Below the pieces are notes generated by a model. The model did no database searches, was not told the origin of the DNA, and worked only from the letters and a program-made list of their open reading frames with translations. Source: UBA7672 sp963784415 (GTDB lineage: Bacteria; Pseudomonadota; Alphaproteobacteria; Caulobacterales; Hyphomonadaceae). From it: a stretch of DNA of 64,000 nt. The stretch's first letter is position 1; every line of letters starts with the position of its first letter. Both the position numbers and the translations under genes were made by a program. Positions 8,175-19,562 of this stretch are shown here, piece by piece. Location: contig CAWARK010000014.1 in the NCBI GenBank assembly GCA_963784415.1, positions 186,001 through 250,000 on the forward strand, in the 5' to 3' direction.

Positions 8175-10607
8175 ATGGACGCCGCACTAACCCGCCGCGC
8201 ACTCGCCATTTTCGAGGAAGCGCTCGAAACCAGCGATGCTGAACAAGACGCCTGGCTTGTATCCGCCTGCGCCGGCGATACGGATCTGCTCGAGGAAGTG
8301 CGTCGCCTCCTCAAAGCCGACGCGATGGCCGAACGCGCCATGCCGACCGGCGGCCTGCAGCCGCGCGATGAACCCATGCCGAGCCGCATCGGCCACTACC
8401 GCATCGTCGAGCGCATCGGGCAGGGCGGCATGGGCGATGTCTATGCCGGCGCCCGCGACGATGGCCTGTTCGAACACGCCGTCGCCATCAAGCGCGTCCG
8501 CCCCACGCTCTTTGCCGAAACGGCCCGCGCCCTGTTCGAGCGCGAACGCCGTGCGCTCGCCACGCTCAGCCACCGCCACATCGCGCAGCTCTATGATGGC
8601 GGCGTCGATGACGGCGGCGCGCCTTACCTGATCATGGAACTGGTGCGCGGCATCGCCATTGACGACTATGTCCACACCCATGATCTCCCGCCGCGCCGCA
8701 TCGTCGAGATGATGATCGCGATCTGCGAGGCTGCACAGCACGCGCACCAGAACCTGATCGTCCACGCAGATCTCAAACCAGCCAACATTCTGGTCAACGA
8801 GACGGGCGATCCCAAGGTCGTTGATTTCGGCGTCGCGCGCCTGCTCGGCGAGACCAATGATGCGGGCCTTTATCCACAGACCCCGGGCTATGCCAGCCCG
8901 CAACGCGAAGCCGGCGCTGCGCCGACGCCCGCAGACGATGTCTTTGCTCTCGGCGCCATCCTGCGCGCGCTGTTGACCGGCGAGTCCCCCCGCAGCGCGG
9001 CGCCAACGCTTCCCGCATCGCAGGCGATCGAACGCTCCGCCGCCTTCGCGGACCGTCCGCCGCAATGGCGCAACTCACGCGCACGCGCCGTCCACGGCGA
9101 TCTTGACGCGATCATCCTGCGCGCCTGCGCCGCCGAGGCCGAACAGCGTTATCCCGCTGCTGTTGCGCTCGCGGTCGACCTGCGCGCCTGGCTCGACTTC
9201 CGTCCGATCGCCGCGCGCACGGGTGACCGTCTCTACGTCTTCCAGAAGTTCGTTCGCCGCCGCCGCTGGCGCGTGATCGGCGGCGCTGTCGCAGCATCGG
9301 GCCTCGTTGCCGCACTCACAGTGACGACTATCCTGTACGCACAAGCCGACAGTGCGCGCCGCGAAGCCGAAACACGCTTCACCGAAGTCCGGTCGCTCGC
9401 CAAGTATGTCGTCTACGATCTCTATGATCGCCTTGAGCGCATGCCGCAGACGCTGGTCTTGCGCCGCGACGCCGCCCGTGTCGCGCAACGCTATCTCGAT
9501 GCGCTCGCCGAAACGCCCTCCGCGCCGCCCGCTGTTCTGCAAGAAGCCGCCGAGGGCCTTGTCCGCATCGCCGATCTGCAAGCGGGTCGCTCGCGCGCCA
9601 ATCTCGGCGAGGTCGATGCCGCGCTGGACAATCTCGCACGCGCCCGCGCCATCGCGGATCGCCTGGAAAAGTTGAGCCCCGGTGACAGCGCCATCGCTGC
9701 GCTTCGCGCCGGGATAGAAATCCGCCACGCGGCTATCGCTATGAACTCGCAACAGGATTTCGACACCGCGACCGCGCTGCTCGACAAGGCAGGCAAGGAC
9801 ATTCTTGTTGTTCCCGCTTCCAGCCGGGAGCACGCCATGCTGACCCTGCGCCACGAACTGGAAACCGCCATTCTGGGCAACTGGAAAGGCGATTACGCCA
9901 ACAGCGTCGTTCGCGCCGACCACGCCATCGCTCTCGCCACCAGCCTGAAGCCCGATCCCGCCGACGTTCGTGACCTGCAATACCTTCTCGCACGCGCATG
10001 GGACGCAAAGGCTGAAGCCGTTTATTACGGGCAGGGCGCGCCTCAGTCCGAAGCCTCCTATCGCAAGCTCGTCGATCTCACCTCCGCTTACGCCGCCAGG
10101 AATCCGGAAGACATGCTTGGCGTCCGCCTGGCTATCGAGGCGCACTGGGCGCTCGGCGTCACGCTGCTGGGCATCGATCGCGCAAAGGATGGCCTCGCCG
10201 AACTGGATGCCGCCTCCGCCCTCGTGCCCGTGCTCCTGAACTTCCAGCCCGACGACGATGGCGCCCGCCGCACGCAACGCATCGTGCTGTCCGCCCGCGC
10301 TCAGGCCCTCGCCATGGCTGGCCGCTTCAAGGAGGGCGTCGCGCTCCTGCGCGAGCAGGTCGATCTCAGCGCCGCCACCGATGCCGAGTCCAAAGGGCTG
10401 CCCGCCTATCGCCGCTCCCACGGCGTCACGCTCGCCATGCTTGCTGACCTCTACGACGACAATGGCCTCACACGAGAGGGCTGCCCCCTCTACGCCGAAG
10501 CCTCTGCAATCTTCGCAGACCTGGAAAAGCGTGGCGTCCTTTCGCAACTCGACCGCGACAACTCACAGAAGATGATCCGCGAGCGTCAGGCCAAGAGCTG
10601 TCTCTGA
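8175..10607 (+). CDS. Transmembrane Ser/Thr protein kinase with C-terminal helical repeats
   Basis: An N-terminal helical segment (residues 1-70) is followed by a Hanks-type kinase domain (~74-340): glycine loop IGQGGMG (81-87), VAIK lysine 106, catalytic loop HADLKPAN (Asp199, Asn204) and DFG (217-219). The catalytic loop reads HAD instead of the usual HRD, so it is a non-RD kinase. One membrane helix (about 367-389) follows basic residues. The ~420-residue remainder is Ala/Leu-rich and TPR-like and would lie on the other side of the membrane as a sensor or scaffold. The gene is coupled to the upstream sigma-factor gene, with a 4-base gap. Kinase and sigma factor probably form a signalling pair. 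Confidence 0.9.
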   Translation: MDAALTRRALAIFEEALETSDAEQDAWLVSACAGDTDLLEEVRRLLKADAMAERAMPTGGLQPRDEPMPSRIGHYRIVERIGQGGMGDVYAGARDDGLFEHAVAIKRVRPTLFAETARALFERERRALATLSHRHIAQLYDGGVDDGGAPYLIMELVRGIAIDDYVHTHDLPPRRIVEMMIAICEAAQHAHQNLIVHADLKPANILVNETGDPKVVDFGVARLLGETNDAGLYPQTPGYASPQREAGAAPTPADDVFALGAILRALLTGESPRSAAPTLPASQAIERSAAFADRPPQWRNSRARAVHGDLDAIILRACAAEAEQRYPAAVALAVDLRAWLDFRPIAARTGDRLYVFQKFVRRRRWRVIGGAVAASGLVAALTVTTILYAQADSARREAETRFTEVRSLAKYVVYDLYDRLERMPQTLVLRRDAARVAQRYLDALAETPSAPPAVLQEAAEGLVRIADLQAGRSRANLGEVDAALDNLARARAIADRLEKLSPGDSAIAALRAGIEIRHAAIAMNSQQDFDTATALLDKAGKDILVVPASSREHAMLTLRHELETAILGNWKGDYANSVVRADHAIALATSLKPDPADVRDLQYLLARAWDAKAEAVYYGQGAPQSEASYRKLVDLTSAYAARNPEDMLGVRLAIEAHWALGVTLLGIDRAKDGLAELDAASALVPVLLNFQPDDDGARRTQRIVLSARAQALAMAGRFKEGVALLREQVDLSAATDAESKGLPAYRRSHGVTLAMLADLYDDNGLTREGCPLYAEASAIFADLEKRGVLSQLDRDNSQKMIRERQAKSCL

Positions 10608-10620
10608 CGCCTCAGCAGCT

Positions 10621-11622
10621 TCAGAAGTCCAGCGCCAGCAGTGCGAACGTCGCCAGCCAGTGCTCGCCCATATAGTCGCCAGCGACATGCGGCAGGCTCG
10701 CGTCGATATGGCGGTCTGCCGCCTCGCGCGCCCGCGCCGCGACAGGATGATCCCCCAGCATCGCCGCCAGCGTCCGCCAGCACCATGCCCGCGAGAAGTT
10801 CAACCCATCGAGATGCGCGATCTTGCCATCTGACCGGTCGCTCACTTTCGCCGGCGCGAAGATCGACGTGGGGTCGCCCTTTGCCAGGCGCGGCATGAAC
10901 CGGCCTAGCCACTCGCGGAACTGCCCCGCTGACAGCATCCGCCGCATGCATTCCACCTCGATCAGCGCGGGCGACAGAAAGTCATCCTGCGACGGCTCCC
11001 ACGCCTGGCAGTCACGATCGCCGCCATACCAGGCCACCGCCTTGTCACGCATCAGTTCGAACAAGCGCGGATCGAACGCATCCGCCCAGTCGGCCGCCAT
11101 GCGGATCGCGAACGCCGTCGACGAATGCACGCCTGTGCGCACCGGGTAGTCGGCGATCGGCAGGAAGTCGCGAAACCGTTGTGCAAAGCCTTCCGCCAGC
11201 GGCCGCAGCTGCACCGCAGCCGCCGCGATCTCGCCCTCGCTATGCAGCTCCAGCTCCGCCTGCAGCGCCAGCAACCAGCCCCAGCCATAGGGCCGCTCAA
11301 ACCCGCGCGACATTGGCCGCGCCAGATACGCCAGCTCGCCCGCCACATTCGCCGCCGTGAACCGCTCCGCAAACAGCGCACGTATCTGCGCCGCCGACTT
11401 CAGATCCGGATACCGCCGCACCAGTCGCGCCATCAGCCAGTAGCCATGGACGCAGCTATGCCAGTCGAACGACCCGAAGAAGATCGGTTGCACGCTGCGC
11501 GGCTCGACCGCATCCTGCGGACCCGTCAGCACATGATCCATCTTGTAGGGATATTCGCGACTGACATGGTTCAGCGCGAGGCCCGCGAACTTCTCTGCAA
11601 TCTCGCGCGTCAGCGTTGTCAT
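10621..11622 (-). CDS. DUF2891 family protein
   Basis: This is a predicted cytosolic protein of 333 residues rich in Trp, His and Tyr (SFDWHSCVHGYW near the N-terminus, RPYGWGWLLAL in the middle). It resembles an alpha/alpha-barrel fold and carries the hallmarks of DUF2891. Its ATG overlaps the stop of the DUF979 gene as ATGA, so translation is coupled and it is the last gene of the 5-oxoprolinase operon. Its biochemical role is unknown. The operon suggests a step in pyroglutamate or pyroglutamyl-peptide use. It ends 13 bases from the convergent kinase gene. Confidence 0.82.
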   Translation of the reverse strand: MTTLTREIAEKFAGLALNHVSREYPYKMDHVLTGPQDAVEPRSVQPIFFGSFDWHSCVHGYWLMARLVRRYPDLKSAAQIRALFAERFTAANVAGELAYLARPMSRGFERPYGWGWLLALQAELELHSEGEIAAAAVQLRPLAEGFAQRFRDFLPIADYPVRTGVHSSTAFAIRMAADWADAFDPRLFELMRDKAVAWYGGDRDCQAWEPSQDDFLSPALIEVECMRRMLSAGQFREWLGRFMPRLAKGDPTSIFAPAKVSDRSDGKIAHLDGLNFSRAWCWRTLAAMLGDHPVAARAREAADRHIDASLPHVAGDYMGEHWLATFALLALDF

Positions 11623-12581
11623 GCGTGAAACGCCAGCAGGTACATCAGCACGATATTCACTCCCAGCATCGGCAGGGCCGTCGGTATCTGCGCGCGGATA
11701 ACGCCATTCAGCGCTGCCTTGCGATCGGGTAGGTCGAGCAGGTTGGCCGGCACCACGTTGAAGTTCGCCGCCATCGGCGTCATCAGCGTCCCGCAGAACC
11801 CTGCCAGCATCCCGATAGCGCACACGACGGCGGGATCACCGCCAAAGCCATGGATCAGGATCGGCAGACCCACCGCCGCCGTCATCACCGGAAACGCCGC
11901 GAACGCGTTGCCCATCAGGATCGTGAACAGCGCCATGCCGATGCAGTATGCCGCCACCGCCGCCAGCCGCGTATCGAGGGGGATGTAATCCGCGAACAAC
12001 TTCCCCACCTGATCGCCCACGCCTGCAGCCAGAAACACCGCCCCCAGCGACGCCAGCATCTGCGGCAGGATCACCGCCCAGCCGACAGCGTCGATCAGGC
12101 GCCTTCCTTCCTGCAGCGGCGCCAGCAGGGGAGGCCGCAACCACACCATGATGATCCCCAGAGCGATCAGCACGCCGAGGATCAGCGAGATCAGCGTCGC
12201 CTGCTTGGGGTCCATGATCGCCGCGCCAATCGCCGTGTTCTGCGCCAGCAATGTTCCCAGCAACGCAATCGCCGGAATGATCAACGCCGGCAGGAACAGC
12301 AAGTTGCCCCGCCGCTCTGCACTCGCGCGCCGTTCCTCTGTCGTGGTCGTCCGCGCCTTGCCTTGTCCCAGCCCAAACGCCGCCAGAACAACAAGCCCAA
12401 TCGCAACCAGCCCGTTGCCGAGATCGCCAATCAGAGATCCGAACAGGAAGCTCGCCGCCACCAGTCCCCAGAACGCCCCCGTGCGGAACCGGCGCGGGTT
12501 GCTCCCATCCATTGCGGACAAAACCGCGAACGCGCCAAACACCAACCCCGCCAGGATGTAGAGATGCGGAAGCGTGATCAT
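11619..12581 (-). CDS. DUF979 family membrane protein, putative permease subunit
   Basis: This 320-residue, very hydrophobic protein has about 8-9 membrane helices and a short charged loop near residue 80. Conserved-looking segments are GNAFAAFPVMTAAVG and LAGFCGTLMTPMAANFN. It matches DUF979, which almost always accompanies DUF969. The start codon overlaps the DUF969 stop by 4 bases, and its own stop overlaps the DUF2891 start by 4. The two DUF proteins probably form a two-component inner-membrane transporter. Position behind an oxoprolinase-type gene makes 5-oxoproline a reasonable substrate, but this is inference. Confidence 0.85.
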   Translation of the reverse strand: MITLPHLYILAGLVFGAFAVLSAMDGSNPRRFRTGAFWGLVAASFLFGSLIGDLGNGLVAIGLVVLAAFGLGQGKARTTTTEERRASAERRGNLLFLPALIIPAIALLGTLLAQNTAIGAAIMDPKQATLISLILGVLIALGIIMVWLRPPLLAPLQEGRRLIDAVGWAVILPQMLASLGAVFLAAGVGDQVGKLFADYIPLDTRLAAVAAYCIGMALFTILMGNAFAAFPVMTAAVGLPILIHGFGGDPAVVCAIGMLAGFCGTLMTPMAANFNVVPANLLDLPDRKAALNGVIRAQIPTALPMLGVNIVLMYLLAFHA

Positions 12582-13297
12582 GTCGCGCTCTCCGCCGCCA
12601 CCGTCAGCGTCCGCTTCAGGCGACGATCAAGTAACCAAAGCCGGAACGAATGGATCGCGAACGCACAGATCGCGGTCGGTATCGCCCACACCGACAGCTG
12701 CAGCGGGGCAATCATGATGCCGTTGGTCTCGAGATATCCCACCATCAAAAGGATCGACCCGATGGCGATGAAGATGTCCTCGCCAAAGAACAGCCCGATA
12801 TTGTCGACCGCCGCCGCATGGCTGCGAATAAGAAACCGCTCCCGATCCGGCAACGCCCCATGCACCGCCTCCGCCGCCCCCTCCGCCATCGGCGCCACCA
12901 ACGGCCGCACCATCTGCGCATGCCCGCCGAGCGATGTGAGCCCCAGCGCCGACAACACCTGCCGCATCAGCAGGTACACCCACAGCACGCCCGCCGCCGT
13001 CGCCGCCGGTATCCGCGCAATCACGATCCGCGCCCGCTCCTGCAGGCCGGACCGCTCCAGCAGTCCGATAGCGATCAGGACCATCCACACCAGGCTGATG
13101 AAGCGGTTGTCGTTGAACGCCTTGCCGAACCGCGCCAGCGTATCAACGCCCGCCTGCCACATGATCGCGAGATCAGCTTGCGGCGTCCACGCCGCCGCGA
13201 GTCCCGTCGTGATCGCCGCTGCCATCACCACCAGCAGCGGATTGGCCCGCACCACGAAGCCAAAGACAACAACGGCGATCCCCAGCAGTACCAGCAT
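12578..13297 (-). CDS. DUF969 family membrane protein, putative permease subunit
   Basis: The 239-residue protein has about 6 hydrophobic segments and polar motifs within membrane regions (LGLTSLGGHAQMVRPLVAPM, IGLFFGEDIFIAIGS). These match DUF969, the partner of DUF979. The ATG shares one base with the stop of the upstream hydantoinase gene (TGATG), and its stop overlaps the DUF979 start. Expected role: subunit of a small-molecule importer in the cytoplasmic membrane working with DUF979. Confidence 0.85.
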   Translation of the reverse strand: MLVLLGIAVVVFGFVVRANPLLVVMAAAITTGLAAAWTPQADLAIMWQAGVDTLARFGKAFNDNRFISLVWMVLIAIGLLERSGLQERARIVIARIPAATAAGVLWVYLLMRQVLSALGLTSLGGHAQMVRPLVAPMAEGAAEAVHGALPDRERFLIRSHAAAVDNIGLFFGEDIFIAIGSILLMVGYLETNGIMIAPLQLSVWAIPTAICAFAIHSFRLWLLDRRLKRTLTVAAESAT

Positions 13298-16200
13298 CAG
13301 CTACCCCGCCTGCCAAATCCGCCACCGCCCGGCGTTTCGATGATGAACGCATCTCCCGGCGCCATCTCGGTCCGCGCCGTAGACGCCAGCTCCTCAACCG
13401 CGCCATTCGCGCGCCGCACAGCATTGCGTCCCGGCATCGCCGCTCCGCCGCCATCGACGCCAAAGGGCGTCGTCGTTCGCCGGTTCGACAGGATCGCCGC
13501 CGTCATCGCCTCACGGAACCGCACGATGCGCACCGCGCCATCGCCGCCATCCCATTGTCCCTTGCCGCCGGAGCCCTCACGCACGCCAAAACGTTCGATC
13601 AGGATCGGATATCGGCTTTCCATGATCTCCGGATCTGTCAGCCGTGAATTCGTCATGTGCGTCTGCACCACTGACGCGCCCGCAAATCCCGGCCCCGCGC
13701 CAGACCCGCCGCAGATGGTCTCGTAATACTGCACCCGCTCATTGCCGAACGTGAAGTTGTTCATCGTCCCCTGCGACGCCGCCAGCCTGCCGGTCGCGCC
13801 ATAGAGCGCGTCGACTACAACCATGCTCGTCTCGACATTCCCCGCTACCACTGCAGCGCCCCGCCGCGGATTCAACAGGCAACCTTCCGGCGTGATGATG
13901 TCGATCGGCTTCAGGCACCCCTCATTAAGCGGGATTGCGTCGTCCACCAGCGTCCGGAAAACATACAGCACCGCCGCCCGCGCAATCGACGCCGGCGCGT
14001 TGAAATTTCCGGTGTCCTGCGCACTCGTGCCGGTAAAATCGACGGTCAGCCGCCGCGCGGCCTTGTCAGGTGTGATGGCTACGCGGATCACCGCGCCATT
14101 GTCCATCGGCGCTTCGAACACGCCGGGCTCCAGCGTATCGATCACCCGCCGCACATGCTCGCCCGCATTGTCCTGCACGTGCCGCATGTAAGCGACCACA
14201 CCGTCGCGCCCATAATGCTTCACCAGACGCAGCAACTCGTCCGCGCCACGCCGGCACGCCGCGATCTGCGCCTTCAGGTCCGCCAGATTGCGATCAATAT
14301 CACGGGCAGGGTGCGGCCCGCTGCCAAACAGCGCCCGCGTCTCCGTCTCGCGCAGCCTGCCTTCCTCCGCCAGCAGGAAGTTGTCGATCAGCACGCCTTC
14401 ATCCGCGATACGACTTGCTGTCTGGAGGCATCGAACCGGGCGTGATGCCGCCGATGTCCGCATGGTGGCCACGCGCCGCCGTGTAGAATGCGGGCGTGTC
14501 TTCTCCTTCCAGCATCACAGGTGCAATCACCGTGATGTCCGGAAGGTGCGTCCCGCCCGCATGCGGCGCGTTCAGCATGTAGATGTCGCCGCGCTTTATC
14601 CCGCGCCCGTCCGCACTCCGCTCACGAATGATCGTGCGGATGGATTCGCTCATCGACCCGAGGTGCACCGGAATATGCGGCGCGTTCGCCACCAGATCGC
14701 CGCTCGTGTCGAAGACGGCGCACGAAAAATCCAGCCGCTCACGAATGTTCACCGATGCTGCGCTCGTCTGCAGCGCCAGCCCCATCTCCTCGGCCGCCGC
14801 CATGAAGCGGTTGTTGAAAATCTCCAGCAACACCGGATCAACCTGCGTCCCGATCGCAACGCCAGTCTCGGGCGCGTCCTCCCGCTGCAGGATCAGATCG
14901 CCATCGCCACTGATACGCGCGCCCCAGCCCGGCTCGACAAACGTCGTCGCGCCGTTCTCCAGCACAAGGGCAGGGCCTTGGAACTCAAACCCCGCGGGCA
15001 GTTCATGGCGCTTGTAGACCAGCGCCAAATGCTCGCGCCCGCCAATGCGCAGCTGAACAGTCGCGGTCGGCTTTGGAGCTCCCGTCGGCGACACACCAGC
15101 TCGTCGCGCCGGCGTCTCATCATGCCCAATCGCCTCCGCCGATAGCTTCGCCACCAGGATCGCCCGCGCCGGATCAAGGAATCCAAACCGGCTGAGGTGC
15201 GCCACATCGAACGCCGCCTTCATCGTCGCTGCATCCGCCCACGCAATCGGCAGCGACGCCTCCGCCGCGTCATAGCGCAGGTAAGCCGTCAGCTCCGTCA
15301 CATCGACGGTCACGCCGCGCGCCTGCAAAGCCTCACGCGCCTGCGCGGCCAACGCTTCCGCTCGCGCCGACAGGTCGCCACCCAGCACCTGCTCGGCCGA
15401 AATCTCCCGCATCGCGCGCAGATCGGCTAGTCCCATCCCCCACGCCGACAGCACGCCCGCCAGTGGATGCAGCAACACGCTCCGCGCGCCCACTGCATCG
15501 GCTACCGCGCACGCATGCTGCCCGCCCGCGCCACCGAACGCCGCCAGCGCATACTCCCGCGGATCATACCCGCGCTGGATCGAGATTTTCCTGATCGCCT
15601 CCGCCATGTGCTGGTTGGCGATGGTGATGAACCCCTCGGCCGCTTCCTGTGGCGTGATGTCAGCGCCCGTCGCCTGCTTCACCTCCCAGCACAGATCGCC
15701 AAATCGCTCGCCCACCATCTTGGCATCGAGCGGCCGGTCGCCCTTCGGCCCGAAGATTGCCGGAAAGAACTCCGGCCGCACCCGCCCGAGCAACACATTG
15801 CAATCTGTTATGGTCAACGGCCCACCGCGCCGATAGCAGGCCGGCCCCGGATCAGCCCCCGCCGACTGCGGCCCCACCCGCAACCGCGCCCCATCGAAAT
15901 AACAGACCGACCCCCCTCCCGCCGCCACCGTATGTATCTGCAACATCGGCGTCGTCAGCCTTACGCCCGCAACCACCGTGTCATTCGTCCGCTCGAACAT
16001 CCCCGCATAGTGCGACACATCCGTCGACGTGCCGCCCATGTCGAAGCCCAGCGCCTTGTCGAATCCCGCGCGCTTTGCGGCCGCTGCCATGCCAATGATT
16101 CCGCCGGCAGGTCCCGACAGCACGGCGTCGCGACCCCGGAACGCCGTAGCCGGCGTCAGTCCGCCATTCGATTGCATGAAGTACAACCTTGTCCCCGCAT

Positions 16201-16873
16201 TGAACGCGCTCGCCACCCGCTGTACATACGCATCCAGCACCGGCGACAGGTAAGCATCCGCCATCGTCGTATCCGTGCGCGGCACATATCGCGTCAGCCC
16301 GGAAACCTCCGAACTGACCGAAATGTGGCCGAACCCGACCTCCCGCGCGATTTCCGCGATGCGCTGCTCATGCGCAGGCCAGGCCCAGCCATGCATGCAG
16401 GCGATCGCACAGCTGGTCATGCCGGCAGCTTTCGCTGCTTCAAGATCCGTTCGCACGCGTGCTTCATCCAGCGGCGTCAGAACCTCGCCCTCCGCCGTCA
16501 CCCGCTCCCGCGCCTCGATCACGCGACCCTGCAGCTGGTCCGGCTTCACGATGTGTCGCGCAAAGATATCCGGCCGCGCCTGCGTGCCGATCTCCAGCAG
16601 GTCGCCAAATCCTTCCGTCACGACCAGTACCGTCGGCGCTCCCTTGCGCTCCAGCAGCGCGTTGGTCGCGACCGTCGTTCCCATGCGGATCGTCGCGATC
16701 TCGCCGCCGCCATGGTCCGCCAGTATCGAGCGAACGGCCTCCACGGCAGCATCGGCATATCGCCCCGAATTCTCCGACAGCAGCTTGCGCACGACCTCGC
16801 GTCCATCGGGCGCGCGCGCCACGACGTCCGTGAACGTGCCGCCCCGGTCGATCCAGAAATGCCAGCCTGCCAT
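13297..16873 (-). CDS. Fused hydantoinase A/B, 5-oxoprolinase type (frameshifted at ~14410)
   Basis: The N-terminal HyuA part begins IDRGGTFTDVVA and contains the actin-like FDMGGTSTDVS and GGGSVCYFDG motifs. The HyuB part begins near VDPVLLEIFNNRF. Together they would give ~1190 residues, the size of single-chain ATP-dependent 5-oxoprolinases, which hydrolyse 5-oxo-L-proline to glutamate. The frame breaks in the conserved PPDSKS-IADEGV segment. Removing one base (the A at 14410 on the plus strand) restores it without stops, so a sequencing indel is likely. I prefer the ATG at 16873, which gives the standard N-terminus; a TTG at 16909 is possible. It is the first gene of the operon with DUF969, DUF979 and DUF2891. 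The A/B fusion could instead be an N-methylhydantoinase, but the neighbours favour oxoproline. Confidence 0.85.
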
Positions 16874-16953
16874 CGCCAGACTGTTGGGTCGCGCGATGAC
16901 CTTTGACAAGCCTGCCCGCCCGTCTGATCCTCCGGTTCGACGATGGAGCGCGC

Positions 16954-19390
16954 ATGAAAAAGCTTACACTGATCGCCGGCCTCGCGGCGCTTGCCGCATC
17001 TGCCGGCGCCGTGGCCACTTTCGCGCAGGGGCTAAGCTCCTCGGGGGTAGTCAGGGACAGCTGGTCGGTGAAAGGGCTCAGCGCGCCCGCCGAGCTGATT
17101 GTCGATCACTGGGGTGTCCCGCACATCTTTGCCGGATCCCAGCGCGACGCCTTTTTCCTGCAGGGCTACAACGCCGCCCGCGACCGCCTCTGGCAGATCG
17201 ACCTCTGGCGCAAGCGCGGTCTCGGCCTGCTGTCGAAATCGCTCGGGCCCACCTATGTCGAACAGGATCGCGCCGCGCGCCTGTTCCTCTATCGCGGCGA
17301 CATGAACGCCGAATGGAACGCCTATTCGCCCGACGCCCGCACCAGTGTCGAAGCTTTCGCTGCCGGCATCAACGCTTACGTCGCTGAAGTGAAATCCGGC
17401 GCCAAACCGCTGCCGGTCGAATTCAACCTCACGCAGTCCGAGCCTGAAGAGTGGCAGCCGCAGGATGTGCTGCGCGTCCGCAGCCACGCGCTCGTCTCCA
17501 ACGTGACCTCCGAAGTCGCCCGCGCCCGCGTCGCCTGCGCGGCTGGCGTCGATGCCGACGAACTGCGCCGCAAGCTCGATCCCGAAACCCACAAGCGCGT
17601 CGTGCCCGCGGGTCTCAAACCGTGCGACGTGCCCGCCAATGTGCTCGACGACTATGTGCTGGCGACGCAGCAGGTCGATTTCCAACCGCTGGTGAACAGA
17701 CAGCACGCCGCAATCGATTCCGACAAGCAGCTCGCTGACCTGATGGATCGCCAGCTCAACGAAGGTTCCAATAACTGGGTTGTGTCGCCGTCGAAATCCG
17801 AGACCGGCCGCGCCATTCTCGCCAACGATCCGCACCGCCAGCTCGGCGTGCCGTCGCTCCGCTACGTCGTCGGCCTCAATGCGCCGGGCCTCAACATCAT
17901 CGGGGCAGGCGAACCCGCGCTGCCGGGCGTCTCGCTTGGCCACAATGATGATATCGCCTTCGGCATCACCATCTTCGCGATGGATCAGGAAGATCTCTAC
18001 GTCTACGAGACCAAGCCCGGCGATCCGGACTAGCTACCGCTACAAGGGCAAGTGGGAGAAGATGACCACCGATCGCCAGATGATCGAGGTCAAGGGCGAA
18101 GCGCCCCGCGAAGTTACGCTGAAATTCACGCGCCACGGCCCCGTCCTGAAGTCGGACGCCACGAAGAACCGCGCTTTCTCGATGCGCAGCACCTGGTTCG
18201 AGCCTGGCGTCGCCGGCTATTTCGGCGCGTCACGGCTTACGCACGCCAAGACATGGGACGACTTCAAGGCCGCCAGCTTTGCCTGGGGCGCGCCGCCGCT
18301 AAACCTTGTCTATGCGGACACCAAGGGAAACATCGGCTGGGCCGCCTCCGGCCGCACGCCGGTGCGCAAGAACTGGGACGGCCTCATGCCCGTGCCCGGC
18401 GATGGGCGCTATGAGTGGGACGGATTCTTCAAGAAGGACTTGTTGCCCTCCGTCTACAATCCGCCGGAAGGCTTCTTCGCTACGGCCAACGAATACAACC
18501 TGCCCAAGGGCTATCCGGCCGAAGATCGCAAGGTCGCGTTCGAATGGACCGATCCTTCGCGCGTCACCCGTATCAAGGAAGTGCTGGCTGCCGATCCAAA
18601 AGTCAGCCTGCTCGACTCAATGCGTATCCAGACCGACGCCACCAGCCCACAGGCGCGCCGCCTCGTCGCGCTGGTCAAGAATGTCCCCGGCGGCACGATC
18701 AATATAAACGTCGATCACGCCATCAAGCTGCTGACCTCGTGGGACGGCAACGAGGCCGTCGATAGCGTTCCGGCGGCTATCTACGAAATCTGGGCCAACA
18801 AATATCTCGGCAAGGCCGTCGTCGCCAGGGTGACGCCGGCCGCGGCGCGCGATCTGGTTGGCGGCGGCCATCTCGAAGCGATCCTCACCTATCTCGAAAA
18901 GCCCGACACACGCCTGGGCGCCAAGCCGATCGAAGCCCGCAACGACATCATCCTCGCCAGCCTGAAAGATGCGACAGACGAACTCGCCCAGCGCCTCGGC
19001 AATGATCCGATGCAATGGACATGGGGTCGCCTCCATCAGGCGAAATGGGATCCTGCAATCTCCGATCTCGCTGACCCGCAGCTGAAAGCGCAGATGAGCA
19101 TCGGCCCCCTGCAGACGCCCGGATCGTCCTCGACGCCGCGCGCGCAAACCTATCGCAGCTCGGACTTCAACGTCATCGCCGGCGCGTCGGTGCGCCTCGT
19201 GATGGATGTCGGCGCGTGGGACAATTCGAAGATGATGAACACGCCCGGCCAGTCCGGCGATCCCTACAGCGCCCACTATCGCGACCTGTTCCCCATGTGG
19301 GCCGAAGGCAGCTATGTGCCGCTCGCTTTCAGCCGTGAGGCCGTGGATCGCGTGGCGGAGCGCGTGATTACACTGACGCCTGCAAACTAG
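16954..19390 (+). CDS. Penicillin acylase family (S45) Ntn hydrolase (frameshifted at 18031)
   Basis: The protein starts with a signal peptide (MKKLTLIAGLAALAA...) and continues into a periplasmic peptidase S45 precursor. The alpha-chain motifs GVPHI and GYNAARDRLWQ are followed by EGSNNWVVS, whose Ser becomes the N-terminal nucleophile after self-cleavage. The frame breaks after GDPD at 18030. Deleting the T at 18031 joins it to SYRYKGKWE and gives a continuous ~810-residue protein, the normal family length. Family members deacylate beta-lactams, N-acyl-homoserine lactones or acyl-peptides; the substrate cannot be read from sequence. It diverges from the oxoprolinase operon (80-base gap) and converges on a LuxR-type regulator with an autoinducer-like domain, so an acyl-homoserine-lactone link is worth testing. 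Confidence 0.87.
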
Positions 19391-19562
19391 CTGATTTCGG
19401 GATTTTGAACGCTGCGACGGGCGTGCTCGTCCTGCCGTGAGGTCGACCACTCGAGCGAGACTTGCAACGCCCGCGCAGACTGTAGGCTGCCCGTCCCCCA
19501 CGAACCTGGCGACGGATAGGGTACTAATTTCCCCAGCGACCGCTACCCCAACATCCGGGGGG

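Noticed and set aside
9075..10547. 490-codon frame on the minus strand
   Set aside because: Antisense to the kinase helical-repeat region; composition is a shadow of GC3-rich codons.
19391..19562. CCCC-AACATC-CGGGG near 19550 as a terminator
   Set aside because: Stem is only 4-5 pairs with no U-tract and overlaps the LuxR gene end.
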